The notes: a model not told the origin generated them from the sequence alone. DNA of 64,000 nucleotides from Alloprevotella sp. (GCA_017471505.1 JAFUTC010000004.1:253608-317607); one strand, 5' to 3'; counted from the first letter of the stretch, positions 18,767 through 29,245 are shown. A program made the numbers and translations.

Positions 18767-20530
18767 ATGATAGATTACAAAAACATTCAGCCGCTCGACG
18801 ACTTCGATTGGAACGCGTATGAGAACAATACGCTCGAAACGAAGGAAAGCAAGGAGCAGACTGAACAAGCCTATGCCGAAACGCTTGGAAAGGTAAACGA
18901 AAACGAAGTAGTAGAAGGCAAGGTCATCTCCATTAACAAACGCGAAGTTGTCGTAAGCATTGGCTTCAAGAGCGACGGTATCGTGCCCGTAAGCGAGTTC
19001 CGCTACAACCCCGAACTTAAGGTTGGCGACCCCGTAGAGGTATATATCGAAAATCAGGAGGACAAGCGCGGCCAACTTATCCTGTCGCACAAGAAGGCAC
19101 GCCTGAGCAAGGCATGGGATCGCGTAAACAAAGCCCTCGAAGACAAGGAAATCATCAAAGGCTTCATAAAGTGCCGCACCAAGGGTGGTATGATTGTCGA
19201 CGTATTCGGTATTGAGGCATTCCTGCCCGGTAGCCAAATCGACCTGAAGCCCATTCGCGACTACGACGTATTCGTTGGAAAGACGATGGAATTCCAAGTT
19301 GTCAAAATCAACCAGGAATATAAGAACGTAGTAGTTAGTCACAAGGCACTGATTGAGGCAGAACTCGAAGCACAGAAGCAAGAAATCATTTCGAAGCTCG
19401 AGAAGGGTCAGGTACTTGAAGGCACCGTCAAGAACATTGCATCCTACGGCGCATTCATTGACCTCGGTGGCGTGGATGGTCTGATACACATTACCGACCT
19501 GAGCTGGGGTCGCGTGAACGATCCGCACGAAGTTGTCGAGCTCGACCAGAAACTTAACGTCGTAATTCTCGATTTCGACGAAGAGAAGAAGCGCATTGCA
19601 CTCGGACTGAAGCAACTTACGCCTCATCCCTGGGATGCTCTCGACCCCGACCTCAAGGTTGGCGACAAAGTGCACGGTAAGGTTGTCGTAATGGCCGACT
19701 ACGGTGCATTCGTAGAAGTAGCCCCCAGCGTAGAAGGTCTGATCCACGTGAGCGAAATGAGTTGGAGCCAACACCTTCGCAGTGCACAGGATTTCCTTAA
19801 AGTAGGCGACGAAGTGGATGCCGTTATTCTGACGCTCGACCGCGAAAGCCGAAAGATGAGCCTCGGTATCAAGCAGCTCAAAGAAGACCCCTGGAAGGAC
19901 ATCGAAAGTAAGTACCCCATCGGTTCGAAGCACACCGGCAAGGTTCGCAACTTCACCAGCTTCGGCATCTTTGTGGAACTGGAAGAAGGCGTTGACGGAC
20001 TGATTCACATCTCCGACCTGTCGTGGACCAAGAAGATTAAGCACCCCTCTGAGTTTACGCAGCTGGGCGCCGACATTGAGGTAGTGGTTCTCGAAATAGA
20101 CACCGAGGGCCGTCGCCTTAGCCTCGGCCACAAGCAGCTGGAGGAAAATCCCTGGGATGCCTTTGAAGGAACGTTTACCGTAGGTAGCGTGCACGAAGGC
20201 ACCATTACCGAACTCGTAGAGAAAGGTGCCATGGTTCAGCTCGAATATGGCGTCGAGGGATTTGTAGCCGCCAAGCAGCTGCAGAAGGAAGATGGCTCCA
20301 AGGCCGCCGAAGGTGAGAAACTGCCCTTCAAGGTTTTGGAATTCAACAAGGATAGCCATCGCATCGTCCTCAGTCATACGCGCACGTTCGAGGAGCCTGA
20401 GCGCAAGGAACGCAAGGCTGCCGCTCCCAAGAAGGAAGAAGGCCCGAAGATTCAGAATCAGGCCGCCACAAACTCCCTTGGCGACAACGACGCTCTCGCT
20501 GCGCTGAAAGCACAGATGGACCAAGAATAA
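18767..20530 (+). CDS. rpsA: 30S ribosomal protein S1
   Basis: This 587-residue RNA-binding protein of the small subunit delivers mRNA to the ribosome. Six S1 domains are visible. The first two are divergent (VEGKVISINKREVVVSIG; IIKGFIKCRTKGGMIVDV) and four are canonical, with DGLIHITDLSW, EGLIHVSEMSW, DGLIHISDLSW and EGFVAAKQL signatures. The C-terminal tail is basic and low-complexity. I start at ATG 18767 (MIDYKNIQPL). Bacteroidetes 16S rRNA often lacks a strong anti-SD, making S1-dependent initiation especially relevant. The gene has its own terminator. Confidence 0.97.
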   Translation: MIDYKNIQPLDDFDWNAYENNTLETKESKEQTEQAYAETLGKVNENEVVEGKVISINKREVVVSIGFKSDGIVPVSEFRYNPELKVGDPVEVYIENQEDKRGQLILSHKKARLSKAWDRVNKALEDKEIIKGFIKCRTKGGMIVDVFGIEAFLPGSQIDLKPIRDYDVFVGKTMEFQVVKINQEYKNVVVSHKALIEAELEAQKQEIISKLEKGQVLEGTVKNIASYGAFIDLGGVDGLIHITDLSWGRVNDPHEVVELDQKLNVVILDFDEEKKRIALGLKQLTPHPWDALDPDLKVGDKVHGKVVVMADYGAFVEVAPSVEGLIHVSEMSWSQHLRSAQDFLKVGDEVDAVILTLDRESRKMSLGIKQLKEDPWKDIESKYPIGSKHTGKVRNFTSFGIFVELEEGVDGLIHISDLSWTKKIKHPSEFTQLGADIEVVVLEIDTEGRRLSLGHKQLEENPWDAFEGTFTVGSVHEGTITELVEKGAMVQLEYGVEGFVAAKQLQKEDGSKAAEGEKLPFKVLEFNKDSHRIVLSHTRTFEEPERKERKAAAPKKEEGPKIQNQAATNSLGDNDALAALKAQMDQE

Positions 20531-20558
20531 TTCTTGCATAAAGATATTCGCTAATACG

Positions 20559-20595
20559 ACAGGAGGCCCGATTCGTTCGAGCCTCCTGTTTTTTT
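20559..20595 (+). terminator. Terminator of rpsA
   Basis: A 9-bp stem ACAGGAGGC (20559-20567) / GCCTCCTGT (20581-20589), loop of 13, followed by T6, 28 bases after the stop. Confidence 0.92.
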
Positions 20596-20642
20596 GCGTG
20601 CTTTTTCACTAATTTTGCACCATAACCGCATCGAACGGCACG

Positions 20643-21617
20643 ATGAGCCTACTGAACCGAATCCTCGACTTTGTGAAAAACTGGACGCTGCCCGTGGCCA
20701 TCACCATAGGCACGGCGGCCTATCTCCTATTCCACCTGACGCCGAGCCTCGATGCGGCCGGCGACGTCTTCTATCGGGTGTTCAACGTAGTGCTTCCCGT
20801 GGGGCTGTTCATCACGCTTTTCATCTCCTACTGTAAGATTGACTTTCGGCAGATACGCATTGCACGCTGGCATCTGGCTGTGCTGGGCGCGCAGGTGCTG
20901 TTGATTGGACTGACCACCCTATTGGCGCTCGGCCTCGAAGGGTCCCATCCGCAGGCCAAACTGGTTTGCGAGGCGCTGCTGACTTGTTTCATCGCGCCAT
21001 GTGCCACCGCCGCGCCGATTGTAACCTACAAGATTGGCGGCGACCTGAACTCCGTGACGACATTCATGTTGATTTCGTGCCTGCTGGCTTCCTTTGCCAT
21101 TCCGGCCCTGTTCCCGCTGCTCGAACCCCACGCGCATCTGTCGTTTCTGTCCACCTTCGGCACGATTATCTACAAGATTTCGCTCATCACCGTATTGTCG
21201 ATGTTCGCGGCATGGTTGGTGCGCCACGCGGCTCCGACGTTCCACGCCGCCGTACTGCGCCAGCGCAACCTGGCCTACTACAGTTGGTCGTTTTGCTTGT
21301 CGATTACGTCGGGAATAACGGTGCGCAACCTCGTGGGATGCCTCTCGCAGCCGCACATGCTTATGGTCATCGCGCTCTTGTCGCTGGCGGTGTGCATCTT
21401 CCAGTTCGCGCTGGGCCGCCTCATAGGGCGCCGCTTCGGCATGACGGTGACGGCGGGCCAGGCGATGTTCCAGAAGAACACGGGCCTTGCCATCTGGGTG
21501 GCCAACATGTATCTGTCGCCCATCAGCACGGTGGGAGCCGGCAGTTACGTAGTCTGGCAGAATCTCATCAATAGCTACGAACTCTGGCGCAGTCGCAAAG
21601 ACGGCACCGACTCTTAG
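20643..21617 (+). CDS. BASS-fold (bile acid:sodium symporter-like) membrane transporter
   Basis: A 324-residue polytopic protein with about nine or ten hydrophobic segments. The segment APCATAAPIVTYKIGGD followed by a hydrophobic stretch ending FPLLEP resembles the core crossover region of BASS-type transporters. The C-terminal AMFQKNTGLAIWVAN has the matching second-repeat character. The substrate is unknown: related proteins carry organic anions, pantoate or amino/keto acids. A TAATTTTG -7-like box lies at 20610-20617, just after the rpsA terminator, so it is probably transcribed on its own. Confidence 0.75.
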   Translation: MSLLNRILDFVKNWTLPVAITIGTAAYLLFHLTPSLDAAGDVFYRVFNVVLPVGLFITLFISYCKIDFRQIRIARWHLAVLGAQVLLIGLTTLLALGLEGSHPQAKLVCEALLTCFIAPCATAAPIVTYKIGGDLNSVTTFMLISCLLASFAIPALFPLLEPHAHLSFLSTFGTIIYKISLITVLSMFAAWLVRHAAPTFHAAVLRQRNLAYYSWSFCLSITSGITVRNLVGCLSQPHMLMVIALLSLAVCIFQFALGRLIGRRFGMTVTAGQAMFQKNTGLAIWVANMYLSPISTVGAGSYVVWQNLINSYELWRSRKDGTDS

Positions 21618-21650
21618 GTGCCGGTCCACTCCATATTATATATATATAGC

Positions 21651-21686
21651 AAGCGAGCCCCCACTTCGGTGGAGGCTCGCTTCTTT
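21651..21686. terminator. Bidirectional terminator between the BASS transporter and eno
   Basis: Stem AAGCGAGCC / GGCTCGCTT (21651-21659, 21674-21682) with an inner CCAC/GTGG pairing and a TTCG tetraloop. CTTTT follows on the plus strand and an AT-rich tract on the other. It lies between convergent genes. Confidence 0.85.
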
Positions 21687-21711
21687 TGACTCACTGAATA
21701 GTCGTGTCGGC

Positions 21712-23022
<1,311 letters not shown>

Positions 23023-23112
23023 CTAAAGTTTTATAAATTGATGAATAAGTATTCTCAGTCCGTCGGACAGGCCTGTCGGTCCGCTTGCCAGACCCCGGCC
23101 CGTCTTCGCGTG

Positions 23113-23120
23113 CAAAATTA
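23113..23120 (-). promoter_or_regulatory. -7 box of eno
   Basis: On the minus strand TAATTTTG matches TAnnTTTG exactly, 94 bases upstream of the eno ATG. The expected -33 position falls in the T-rich tail of the tRNA terminator and has no clear TTTG. Confidence 0.55.
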
Positions 23121-23136
23121 CAAGATTTTATTATAT

Positions 23137-23171
23137 AAAAAAAGAAGTTGCATCACTTCTGACACAACTTC
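23137..23171 (-). terminator. Terminator after tRNA-Val
   Basis: On the minus strand the stem GAAGTTG/CAACTTC, extended by TGTCA/TGATG pairs over a GAAG loop (23144-23171), is followed by T7. It lies 13 bases past the tRNA 3' end. Confidence 0.88.
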
Positions 23172-23183
23172 CCTGTTTTTTCG

Positions 23184-23258
23184 TGGGCGCTGACGGATTC
23201 GAACCGCCGACCCTCTGCTTGTAAGGCAGACGCTCTAAACCAGCTGAGCTAAGCGCCC
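23184..23258 (-). tRNA. tRNA-Val, anticodon UAC
   Basis: The minus strand folds as a full cloverleaf. The acceptor stem is GGGCGCT/AGCGCCC with discriminator A, the D arm GCTCAGCTGG, and the anticodon stem TCTGC/GCAGA around CTTACAA (anticodon TAC). The T arm contains GGTTCGAATCC. The CCA end is not encoded. A short variable loop is present. A complete promoter and terminator frame it as a single-gene unit. Confidence 0.97.
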
Positions 23259-23277
23259 GTTCGGTGCAAAAGCGGTG

Positions 23278-23309
23278 CAAAAGTAGAAAATTAGACAATA
23301 CGTGCCAAA
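23278..23309 (-). promoter_or_regulatory. Promoter of tRNA-Val
   Basis: On the minus strand TTTG (23306-23309), 20 bases, TACTTTTG (23278-23285): a full match to the Bacteroidetes consensus, ending 20 bases before the tRNA 5' end. Confidence 0.85.
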
Positions 23310-23409
23310 CTTTTTGCAATTTTTTTCCGCGAACGCGTTTCCTGTCCGTCCGACACAGTTTTCTGTCCGCTTCATAAACTCACTGAAACACAACACTATA
23401 CAACACGAA

Positions 23410-23512
23410 AAATTGCATTATGCAATTTAAAAATCCCATAATGCAATTTCGATATTGTATAATTGAATTTTACGATTGTATAATGCAATTTTCCGACGGC
23501 ATTATACAATTT
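23410..23512. repeat. 21-bp palindrome array 3, five units
   Basis: Cores start at 23416, 23437, 23458, 23479 and 23500, exactly 21 bp apart (CATTATG, CATAATG, TATAATT, TATAATG, CATTATA). It fills most of the gap between the cutC stop and the tRNA-Val promoter; nothing else is seen there. Confidence 0.93.
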
Positions 23513-23556
23513 TCACGCTTCCCTATCTTGTTGATTTACAACACGCTTCGACGCCC

Positions 23557-24297
23557 CTACTCCATAGTGTCGAGCAGGTGCCGGAGTTGGCTGACGATGG
23601 CGGCATCGGTCTGGCGGTGGCAAAAGGTTGTTCTCAGCGCGGGCGAACTCTTGCAATGGTCCGCGCCGTCCGGACTGCTGACTATAATCTCTGTCGATGC
23701 GCTGGAATGGACGGCCGCGACGCCGGTCTCGCTTACGATACGGACCACGTTGTCGGGGCGCACGTTGCCGGCGGCTATGATTTCGAGGTCGTCGCCCCAT
23801 TCTTTCTGCATGCATTTCAGTAGCGGAATGCCAACCAAGGCAGTGCCGGCCGTGCCGGAGGTCAGCAGCCGCTTGCATCCCAGTTCGACGACGGTTTTGG
23901 CATCTTCTCTGATGCAGCGGCACTGGTCGATGGCGCGATGGAAGGTCACGGGCAATCCGTCGGCCGCATCTATGAGCCGGCGCATGGCTTCGGTGTCGAT
24001 TTCGCCCGTAGTCTTGAGTGCACCGGTCACGATGCCGTGGGCGCCCATCTTATGCGCGAAACGGATGTCGGCCTCCATCAGCCGCAGTTCATCGTCGCTA
24101 TACACGAAATTACCGCCACGCGGACGTATCAGCACGTTGCGCACGATGTCTATCTGCTGCGACTGCTCGAGAAATCCGGCCGACGGCGTCAGTCCATCCT
24201 CGCCGAGGGCGCAGCAAAGTTCCACCCTGTCGGCACCTCCTTCGCAGGCGGCAACCAGACTGTTAAAATCGCAACAACAAATTTCAAGTTTGACCAT
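23557..24297 (-). CDS. cutC: CutC-family protein
   Basis: A 246-residue TIM-barrel protein of the CutC family. It begins MVKLEICCCDFNS, followed by GGADRVELCCALGEDGLTPS, LIRPRGGNFVYSDDE, FHRAIDQ and TSGTAGTAL. The family was named for copper homeostasis, but the biochemical role remains uncertain. I start at ATG 24297 because the upstream frame (59 more codons) lacks family similarity and runs into the pyrK promoter region. It is divergent from pyrK, with 76 bases between the two starts. Confidence 0.9.
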   Translation of the reverse strand: MVKLEICCCDFNSLVAACEGGADRVELCCALGEDGLTPSAGFLEQSQQIDIVRNVLIRPRGGNFVYSDDELRLMEADIRFAHKMGAHGIVTGALKTTGEIDTEAMRRLIDAADGLPVTFHRAIDQCRCIREDAKTVVELGCKRLLTSGTAGTALVGIPLLKCMQKEWGDDLEIIAAGNVRPDNVVRIVSETGVAAVHSSASTEIIVSSPDGADHCKSSPALRTTFCHRQTDAAIVSQLRHLLDTME

Positions 24298-24314
24298 AAG
24301 TTTGTGTATATTTG
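24282..24314 (+). promoter_or_regulatory. Probable promoter of pyrK-pyrD
   Basis: TATATTTG (24307-24314) is an exact -7 match. TTTC at 24282-24285 lies 21 bases upstream as an imperfect -33. Predicted start is near 24321, about 50 bases before the pyrK ATG. Confidence 0.6.
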
Positions 24315-24373
24315 CAAAAGCAGACGCGTGTGCACTGCGAAAATAGAAAAATCTGCTTGCATTCCCATTGCCT

Positions 24374-25141
24374 ATGAAGAAAGTTTTGCGCGACCTGCGC
24401 GTTGGCGAGGTGTCGTTTCCCAACGCGAGCCACTTGCTGCTCCGCCTCGTTAGCGAAGAGGTTCTCCCACCCATCGTGCCGGGCCAGTTTGTAGAGGTTC
24501 AGTGCCCCACCTCGGGCCAAACGATGCTCAGGCGCCCCATCTCGATTCACTATGCCGACCCCGAGGGCCGCGCCATAGGCCTGCTCATCCACTGCGTAGG
24601 CGAAGGCACGCGCTCGCTGGCATCTCTGCACGTGGGCGACACGGTTAGTTGCCTGTTTCCGTTAGGCAACGGCTTCACACTGCCGTCGGGCCGGCAGCGC
24701 TGCCTGCTGGTGGGCGGCGGAGTAGGTTCGGCGCCGCTACTACAACTGGGCCGCGAACTCAGCCAAATGGGCCACAGCGTCACATTCCTGTTGGGCGGCA
24801 AGACCGCCGACGACCTTCTGTGCCTCGATGCCTACCGCCCGTTCGGACGCCTATGCCTGACCACCGAAGACGGTTCGCTCGGCACGAAAGGATTTGTCAC
24901 GCAGCACGACGTCATAGCCGAGCCGTTCGACCTCATACAGACCTGCGGGCCCCGCCCCATGATGCAGGCCGTCAGTCGCCTGGCCCGCGAGCGTGGCATA
25001 AGGTGCGAGGTCAGCCTGGAAAACCTCATGGCCTGCGGCATGGGCGCCTGCCTCTGCTGCGTAGAGAACACCTCGCAAGGCCACCGTTGCGTATGCACCG
25101 ACGGCCCCGTCTTCGACTCGCGCGACCTGCTTTGGACCTAA
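24374..25141 (+). CDS. pyrK: Dihydroorotate dehydrogenase B, electron transfer subunit
   Basis: The 255-residue iron-sulfur flavoprotein passes electrons from PyrD to NAD+. It has an FAD-binding domain ([13 protein letters not shown]), a NAD-binding segment ([15 protein letters not shown]) and a C-terminal Cys cluster ([16 protein letters not shown] ... [10 protein letters not shown]) for a [2Fe-2S] centre. The true start is ATG 24374 (MKKVLRDL); a TTG two codons earlier is less likely. It lies 28 bases upstream of pyrD, and together they perform the fourth step of pyrimidine synthesis. Confidence 0.95.
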   Translation: MKKVLRDLRVGEVSFPNASHLLLRLVSEEVLPPIVPGQFVEVQCPTSGQTMLRRPISIHYADPEGRAIGLLIHCVGEGTRSLASLHVGDTVSCLFPLGNGFTLPSGRQRCLLVGGGVGSAPLLQLGRELSQMGHSVTFLLGGKTADDLLCLDAYRPFGRLCLTTEDGSLGTKGFVTQHDVIAEPFDLIQTCGPRPMMQAVSRLARERGIRCEVSLENLMACGMGACLCCVENTSQGHRCVCTDGPVFDSRDLLWT

Positions 25142-25169
25142 TTTCATACCGCTCTCAACCTGCACCCCT

Positions 25170-26078
25170 ATGGCAAACCTACATACCTCCCTCGGAACGC
25201 TCCAACTGCAAAACCCCGTGATGACCGCCTCGGGCACTTTCGGCTACGGCCTTGAGTTTGCCGACATCGTCAGGCTCGACCGCCTCGGCGCCATCATCGT
25301 GAAAGGCACCACCCTTGAGCCGCGCGAAGGAAACCCCTACCCGCGCATGGCCGAAACCGCGCAGGGAATGCTCAACTGCGTCGGACTGCAGAACAAGGGG
25401 GTAGCCTACTTCTGCGAGCATATCTATCCACAAGTGCGCACCATCGGCACGCACGTCATCGTAAACGTGTCGGGCCACTCCATAGAGAGCTATGCCGCCT
25501 GCGCCGAGCAACTGGCTGCGCTGACCGACATACCGGCCATCGAACTAAACATTTCGTGCCCCAACGTGAAGGAAGGTGGCATGGCCTTTGGCACGTCGGC
25601 CAAGAGCGCCGCAGAAGTGGTGCGCGAAGTGAGGCGCGTCTATCCGAAGACCTTGATAGTGAAACTGTCGCCCAACGTGACCGACATAGCCGAGATTGCC
25701 CGCGCCGCCGAGGCCGAAGGTGCCGACGCCGTGTCGCTCATCAACACGCTGCTCGGTATGGCTATCGACATAGAGAAGCGGCAGCCCAAACTGAGCATCG
25801 GTACAGGCGGACTGAGCGGCCCTGCCGTCAAGCCGGTAGCCGTTCGCATGGTGTGGCAAGTGGCTAAGGCTGTGAAAATACCCATCGTAGGGCTTGGCGG
25901 CATCAGTAGCGTGGCCGACGCCGTCGAGTTTATGATGGCGGGAGCCAGTGCCATACAGATAGGCACCGCCAATTTCGTGCAGCCCGATATTTCGGAGCGC
26001 ATAGCCGACGGACTCAGCGACTGGCTCGACGCACACGGCTGCACCGATGTACGCGAAATAATAGGAGCCGCCCTCTAA
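25170..26078 (+). CDS. pyrD: Dihydroorotate dehydrogenase B, catalytic subunit
   Basis: The 302-residue class 1B enzyme oxidises dihydroorotate to orotate with FMN. Seen are [10 protein letters not shown], the [10 protein letters not shown] substrate loop, the [13 protein letters not shown] motif with the catalytic Cys, KLSPNVTDI, and the FMN-phosphate loop [20 protein letters not shown]. The Cys (rather than Ser) base is typical of class 1, and pairing with pyrK marks it as 1B. Confidence 0.96.
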   Translation: MANLHTSLGTLQLQNPVMTASGTFGYGLEFADIVRLDRLGAIIVKGTTLEPREGNPYPRMAETAQGMLNCVGLQNKGVAYFCEHIYPQVRTIGTHVIVNVSGHSIESYAACAEQLAALTDIPAIELNISCPNVKEGGMAFGTSAKSAAEVVREVRRVYPKTLIVKLSPNVTDIAEIARAAEAEGADAVSLINTLLGMAIDIEKRQPKLSIGTGGLSGPAVKPVAVRMVWQVAKAVKIPIVGLGGISSVADAVEFMMAGASAIQIGTANFVQPDISERIADGLSDWLDAHGCTDVREIIGAAL

Positions 26079-26145
26079 AAAAGAAGGCAGCCCCCTATTC
26101 GCTTTTCCAAAATAATTATGACCCCACTGCACAGCCCAAGGCCGT

Positions 26146-28776
26146 CTACCGACCGCTTTGGGCTATCATCACGCGCAGTCGCTCGTTGAAGTCGACCGCC
26201 TTATAGAGTTGCTCTATAGTCAGGTGCATACGATAGACCCAATGCTGATTGGGATTGGCCGGATTGTTGATTTGCTCGGCGGCCATATCGTCGCGACGCA
26301 GCGATGCATCGAGCGCCATCCAATCTTGCCATGCCAGCAGGCACAGCATAGAGCCCGACTGCAAGTGGTGGGCTACTACGGCCCGACAGATGGCTGCCGT
26401 AGCCTCGGCAGGCGGTTCACCCGTCTCGCCCATATAGTCGTGCCAGAACGCCGCACGGCCCTCGGCGTCGGCATGCCACCACAGTCGGAACGGAGCCATG
26501 TCGTGCGTGGCAATGGTAGCCACCGACCGATAGGGATAAGTCTCGGGCACCGCAAAGCGAACGCCCGTCTGCTTGGGCATCGACTGAATTTCGAGCGTAA
26601 GTATGTGCAAGCGGTCGAGAACTGGTTTCACGCAGGACGGCACAAAGCCCAGGTCCTCGGCGCAAGGCAGCATCCAGTCGGACGGCATATAGCGCGTGAC
26701 GGCATCAAGTTTGCGCTGCCCCATCTGCCCCCAGAAATCGTTGTGGCGAAGATGGAAAAAGTCGTGATGCAAGGCATCGAAGGCCCTTTGCTGGTCGGCC
26801 GGAAGTGCGGCATAGGCCTGCGTGGCCTGCGCATTGATGGCCGGATGGAAAAGTGCCTCATTCTGGCTGTCGGCAATGAAGAGAACGTCGGCCACAGCCT
26901 CCAGCAGCACCGCACGCACCTTGCCCTCGGGCACCCTGCGGACCACGTCGCGCTGGCAAGCCACCTCGGGGCGAAGCGTATAGTAGCCTCCCTCCTTTTG
27001 GAAATAGGCCGCAAGGGCGGAACTATCGGCCCGCTCGGCAAGCCGTGCCAACTGCCGCTCCGAAAAGTGCGGACGCGTGTAGAGCATAGGCGGAAGCGTG
27101 AATCCGTGGGCTGCAATCTCGCCGCTCGACAATGGCAGCGCTGGACGGAAACGGCCCAGCGTGCCCCACAACTGATTGGAGGGAATCTCCCATATGCGGA
27201 AAAATCCGAGCACGTGGTCGAGCCGATAGGCATCAAAGTAGCGTTGCATGACGGCAAGGCGCTGCCGCCACCACGCATAGTTGTCGGCCGCCATCGCCTC
27301 CCAGTCGTAGGTGGGAAAACCCCAGTTCTGCCCCTCGCGAGCGAAGTAGTCGGGCGGCGCACCGGCCTGTCCGTCGAAATGATAGAGGTGCGGATTGACC
27401 CAGGCATCGGCGCTGTTCGGACTGACGCCAATCGGAATGTCGCCCTTAAGAATGACGCCGCGACTGCGGGCAAATTCGTGGGCACGACTCAACTGGCAAT
27501 GGAGCAGATACTGCACCCAACTCCAGAAACGCGCGGCCCGCTCGGCCTCCTTACGGTGGACCGAAAGATATTGGTCGGGCTCGCGCCAGGCACGGAAGTC
27601 GGCCGTAGAAAACGCATCGCGCAAGAAACAAAAACGCGCATAGTCGGGCAGCCAACCGCTGTTGTCGCGGCAGAACTCGGAGAAATCGGCCTGGCGCATT
27701 ATGGCCGGACCTTTTTCCACGAAGAGTTCGCTGAGGAACTGCAGTTTGAGCCGCAGCACCTCCTCGAAGCGCACGGAGGCCGCCGTATTGAGTTCGGCCG
27801 CCTCATCCTTGACCCGCGCGAAAGCACGGCTCCCGCTCCACTCGCCAAGGTCGAGATAGACTGGATGCAGCGCATATACGGAAATGGGATTATAGGGATA
27901 GCTGTCGCGCCAAGTGCGCGTGGCCGTCGTATCGTTGACGGGAAGAATCTGAACGGCCCGCATGCCGCAATGTGCCGCCCAGCCGACAAAGGCCATTAGG
28001 TCGGAAAAGTCGCCGATGCCTTGGCTGCGCTCGCTGCGCAGACTAAACACGGGAATCACTACTCCGGCACCGCGCCAGAGCGGCAGTCCGAGCCGCGGCG
28101 ACGAGTCGTTGTGGACCACCGCCGTATCGGCATCGGCCGACACATAGGGCAGCCGGCGGTTTTCGCCCTCTTCCCAGACGACGTCCGAGGGATTGGTCTC
28201 GCTCTGAAGCACATATTTATAATAGGCACGCTCCTGGAAATCGTCGGGGGAAAGCGGCCACACATATTCATAAGTGTCGCTGGGCTGCAACTTATGAGCG
28301 CGTTCGGGAACCCACTGCCCCATTCGCTCCGAACTGCCCAGCAAGGCCCACCGATAGCCCTGCGGAGCAGGAAGCGCACGCAGCACGAGCAGACAACGGC
28401 CCTGCTGACGCGTGCGACGGCGCTGCGGCATGGCTTGTCCGAACAGCGTCTGCGTGAACGCCTTGCTCAGAAACTCGGAAGGGATGCCCTGCTCGGTCCA
28501 AGTGTCGGACAAGAACAGCGACTTGCGCCGCCGAATCATCAGACGGCGATGCGGACAGTTTTCGCTGCGCAGCACACCCCGGGCCTCGTCGTCGATGCGA
28601 TAGGCATAGTCAATCCAGCGCACACTGGCGGGCAACGACAACTCAGCCTGCCAGTGGCGGCCGTCGTGCGTATGGAGTTTGAGCAACTGGTCGTGGCCGG
28701 TGTCGGTGCGATAGGCCAGGCACACGTTTTCACCCCAGCGCGTCTGATAGTCGATATGGAAATGAAGTAGGCTCAT
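26146..28776 (-). CDS. malQ: 4-alpha-glucanotransferase (GH77, amylomaltase) with N-terminal starch-binding domains
   Basis: This 876-residue enzyme moves maltodextrin segments between alpha-1,4 glucans. Two CBM20-like starch-binding domains lie at about 1-110 and 120-240 (MSLLHFHIDYQTRWGENV; LVLRALPAPQGYRWALLG). The GH77 catalytic domain follows, with the nucleophile in YRLDHVLGFFRIWEIP, the acid/base in LPCAEDLGFVP and the third Asp in ATHDMAPFRLWW. I start at ATG 28776; the 60 upstream codons are spacer-like. With glgB elsewhere in the window it points to a glycogen storage pathway. A -7 box (TATATTTG, minus strand, 28803-28810) lies 27 bases upstream. Confidence 0.95.
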   Translation of the reverse strand: MSLLHFHIDYQTRWGENVCLAYRTDTGHDQLLKLHTHDGRHWQAELSLPASVRWIDYAYRIDDEARGVLRSENCPHRRLMIRRRKSLFLSDTWTEQGIPSEFLSKAFTQTLFGQAMPQRRRTRQQGRCLLVLRALPAPQGYRWALLGSSERMGQWVPERAHKLQPSDTYEYVWPLSPDDFQERAYYKYVLQSETNPSDVVWEEGENRRLPYVSADADTAVVHNDSSPRLGLPLWRGAGVVIPVFSLRSERSQGIGDFSDLMAFVGWAAHCGMRAVQILPVNDTTATRTWRDSYPYNPISVYALHPVYLDLGEWSGSRAFARVKDEAAELNTAASVRFEEVLRLKLQFLSELFVEKGPAIMRQADFSEFCRDNSGWLPDYARFCFLRDAFSTADFRAWREPDQYLSVHRKEAERAARFWSWVQYLLHCQLSRAHEFARSRGVILKGDIPIGVSPNSADAWVNPHLYHFDGQAGAPPDYFAREGQNWGFPTYDWEAMAADNYAWWRQRLAVMQRYFDAYRLDHVLGFFRIWEIPSNQLWGTLGRFRPALPLSSGEIAAHGFTLPPMLYTRPHFSERQLARLAERADSSALAAYFQKEGGYYTLRPEVACQRDVVRRVPEGKVRAVLLEAVADVLFIADSQNEALFHPAINAQATQAYAALPADQQRAFDALHHDFFHLRHNDFWGQMGQRKLDAVTRYMPSDWMLPCAEDLGFVPSCVKPVLDRLHILTLEIQSMPKQTGVRFAVPETYPYRSVATIATHDMAPFRLWWHADAEGRAAFWHDYMGETGEPPAEATAAICRAVVAHHLQSGSMLCLLAWQDWMALDASLRRDDMAAEQINNPANPNQHWVYRMHLTIEQLYKAVDFNERLRVMIAQSGR

Positions 28777-28880
28777 AGGCGGATATTTCAACTCAATAAT
28801 GGCAAATATAGTAAAAACACGGCAACTCGCTGAAAAAATAAGCCCGCCGTCGCAAAAATTGGAAATTTCGGACGAAAACA

Positions 28881-28912
28881 TTTGGAATGTGCGGCAAAAC
28901 CACGTATCTTCG
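28881..28912 (+). promoter_or_regulatory. Promoter of a noncoding RNA or long leader
   Basis: TTTG (28881-28884), exactly 20 bases, TATCTTCG (28905-28912), seven of eight to the -7 consensus. It predicts a start near 28920. There is no plausible coding region for more than 300 bases downstream. Confidence 0.75.
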
Positions 28913-28919
28913 CTCAAAA

Positions 28920-29164
28920 GACACAAGACCGCTGCTCCCTTGGCGTAGGACCGCACGTAGCAGGACTTGACACTGAAGACAACCCATAAGGGACTGCAAC
29001 GATTCGATCGGGATACTCATCAAATAAATACTACTTACCGAGAACGTTTGCCCTGTTCAATGGCGTGCCAACACGCTCCGGCGGAGTTGGATTACAGAGA
29101 CTTGGCGACACTCAAATCTTTTCTTACTCGGAGTTTCATCACATCATCGTTGCAGTCTTTTTTT
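28920..29164 (+). ncRNA. Structured noncoding RNA or attenuator leader, family unassigned
   Basis: About 245 bases between a consensus promoter and a T8 tract. A perfect 12-bp helix GACTGCAACGAT (28992-29003) / ATCGTTGCAGTC (29146-29157) closes a 142-base interior that has further pairings: ACTC/GAGT, CGAG/CTCG and hairpin GCGTG-CCAA-CACGC. It ends directly in TTTTTTTT (29158-29165). A 5' domain closes with TCCCTT (28936-28941)/AAGGGA (28988-28993), sharing two bases with the long helix. Candidates are a 6S-like RNA, which is about this size and shape, or a regulated leader of the downstream oxidoreductase operon. No tmRNA, RNase P or SRP signature was found. Identity is open. Confidence 0.6.
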
Positions 29165-29245
29165 TATAGAAAAAACAAGCAAAATAATTTCATTAATTAA
29201 AAAAGAACTAAATTCGCCAAAGACGAAGACCGAAACTACAGGCCC

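Noticed and set aside
18692..20539. 615-codon minus-strand frame opposite rpsA
   Set aside because: Purely the reverse of the repeated S1 domains; no start context or family similarity.
23420..24346. 308-codon plus-strand frame running through array 3 and antisense to cutC
   Set aside because: It begins with array heptads and continues antisense to cutC; not a gene.
26158..27999. 613-codon plus-strand frame opposite malQ
   Set aside because: Shadow of the confirmed GH77 gene.
28920..29164. tmRNA, RNase P RNA or SRP RNA as the identity of the structured RNA
   Set aside because: No tag-peptide reading frame, no RNase P conserved core (such as GAGGAAAGTC) and no SRP tetraloop region were visible.
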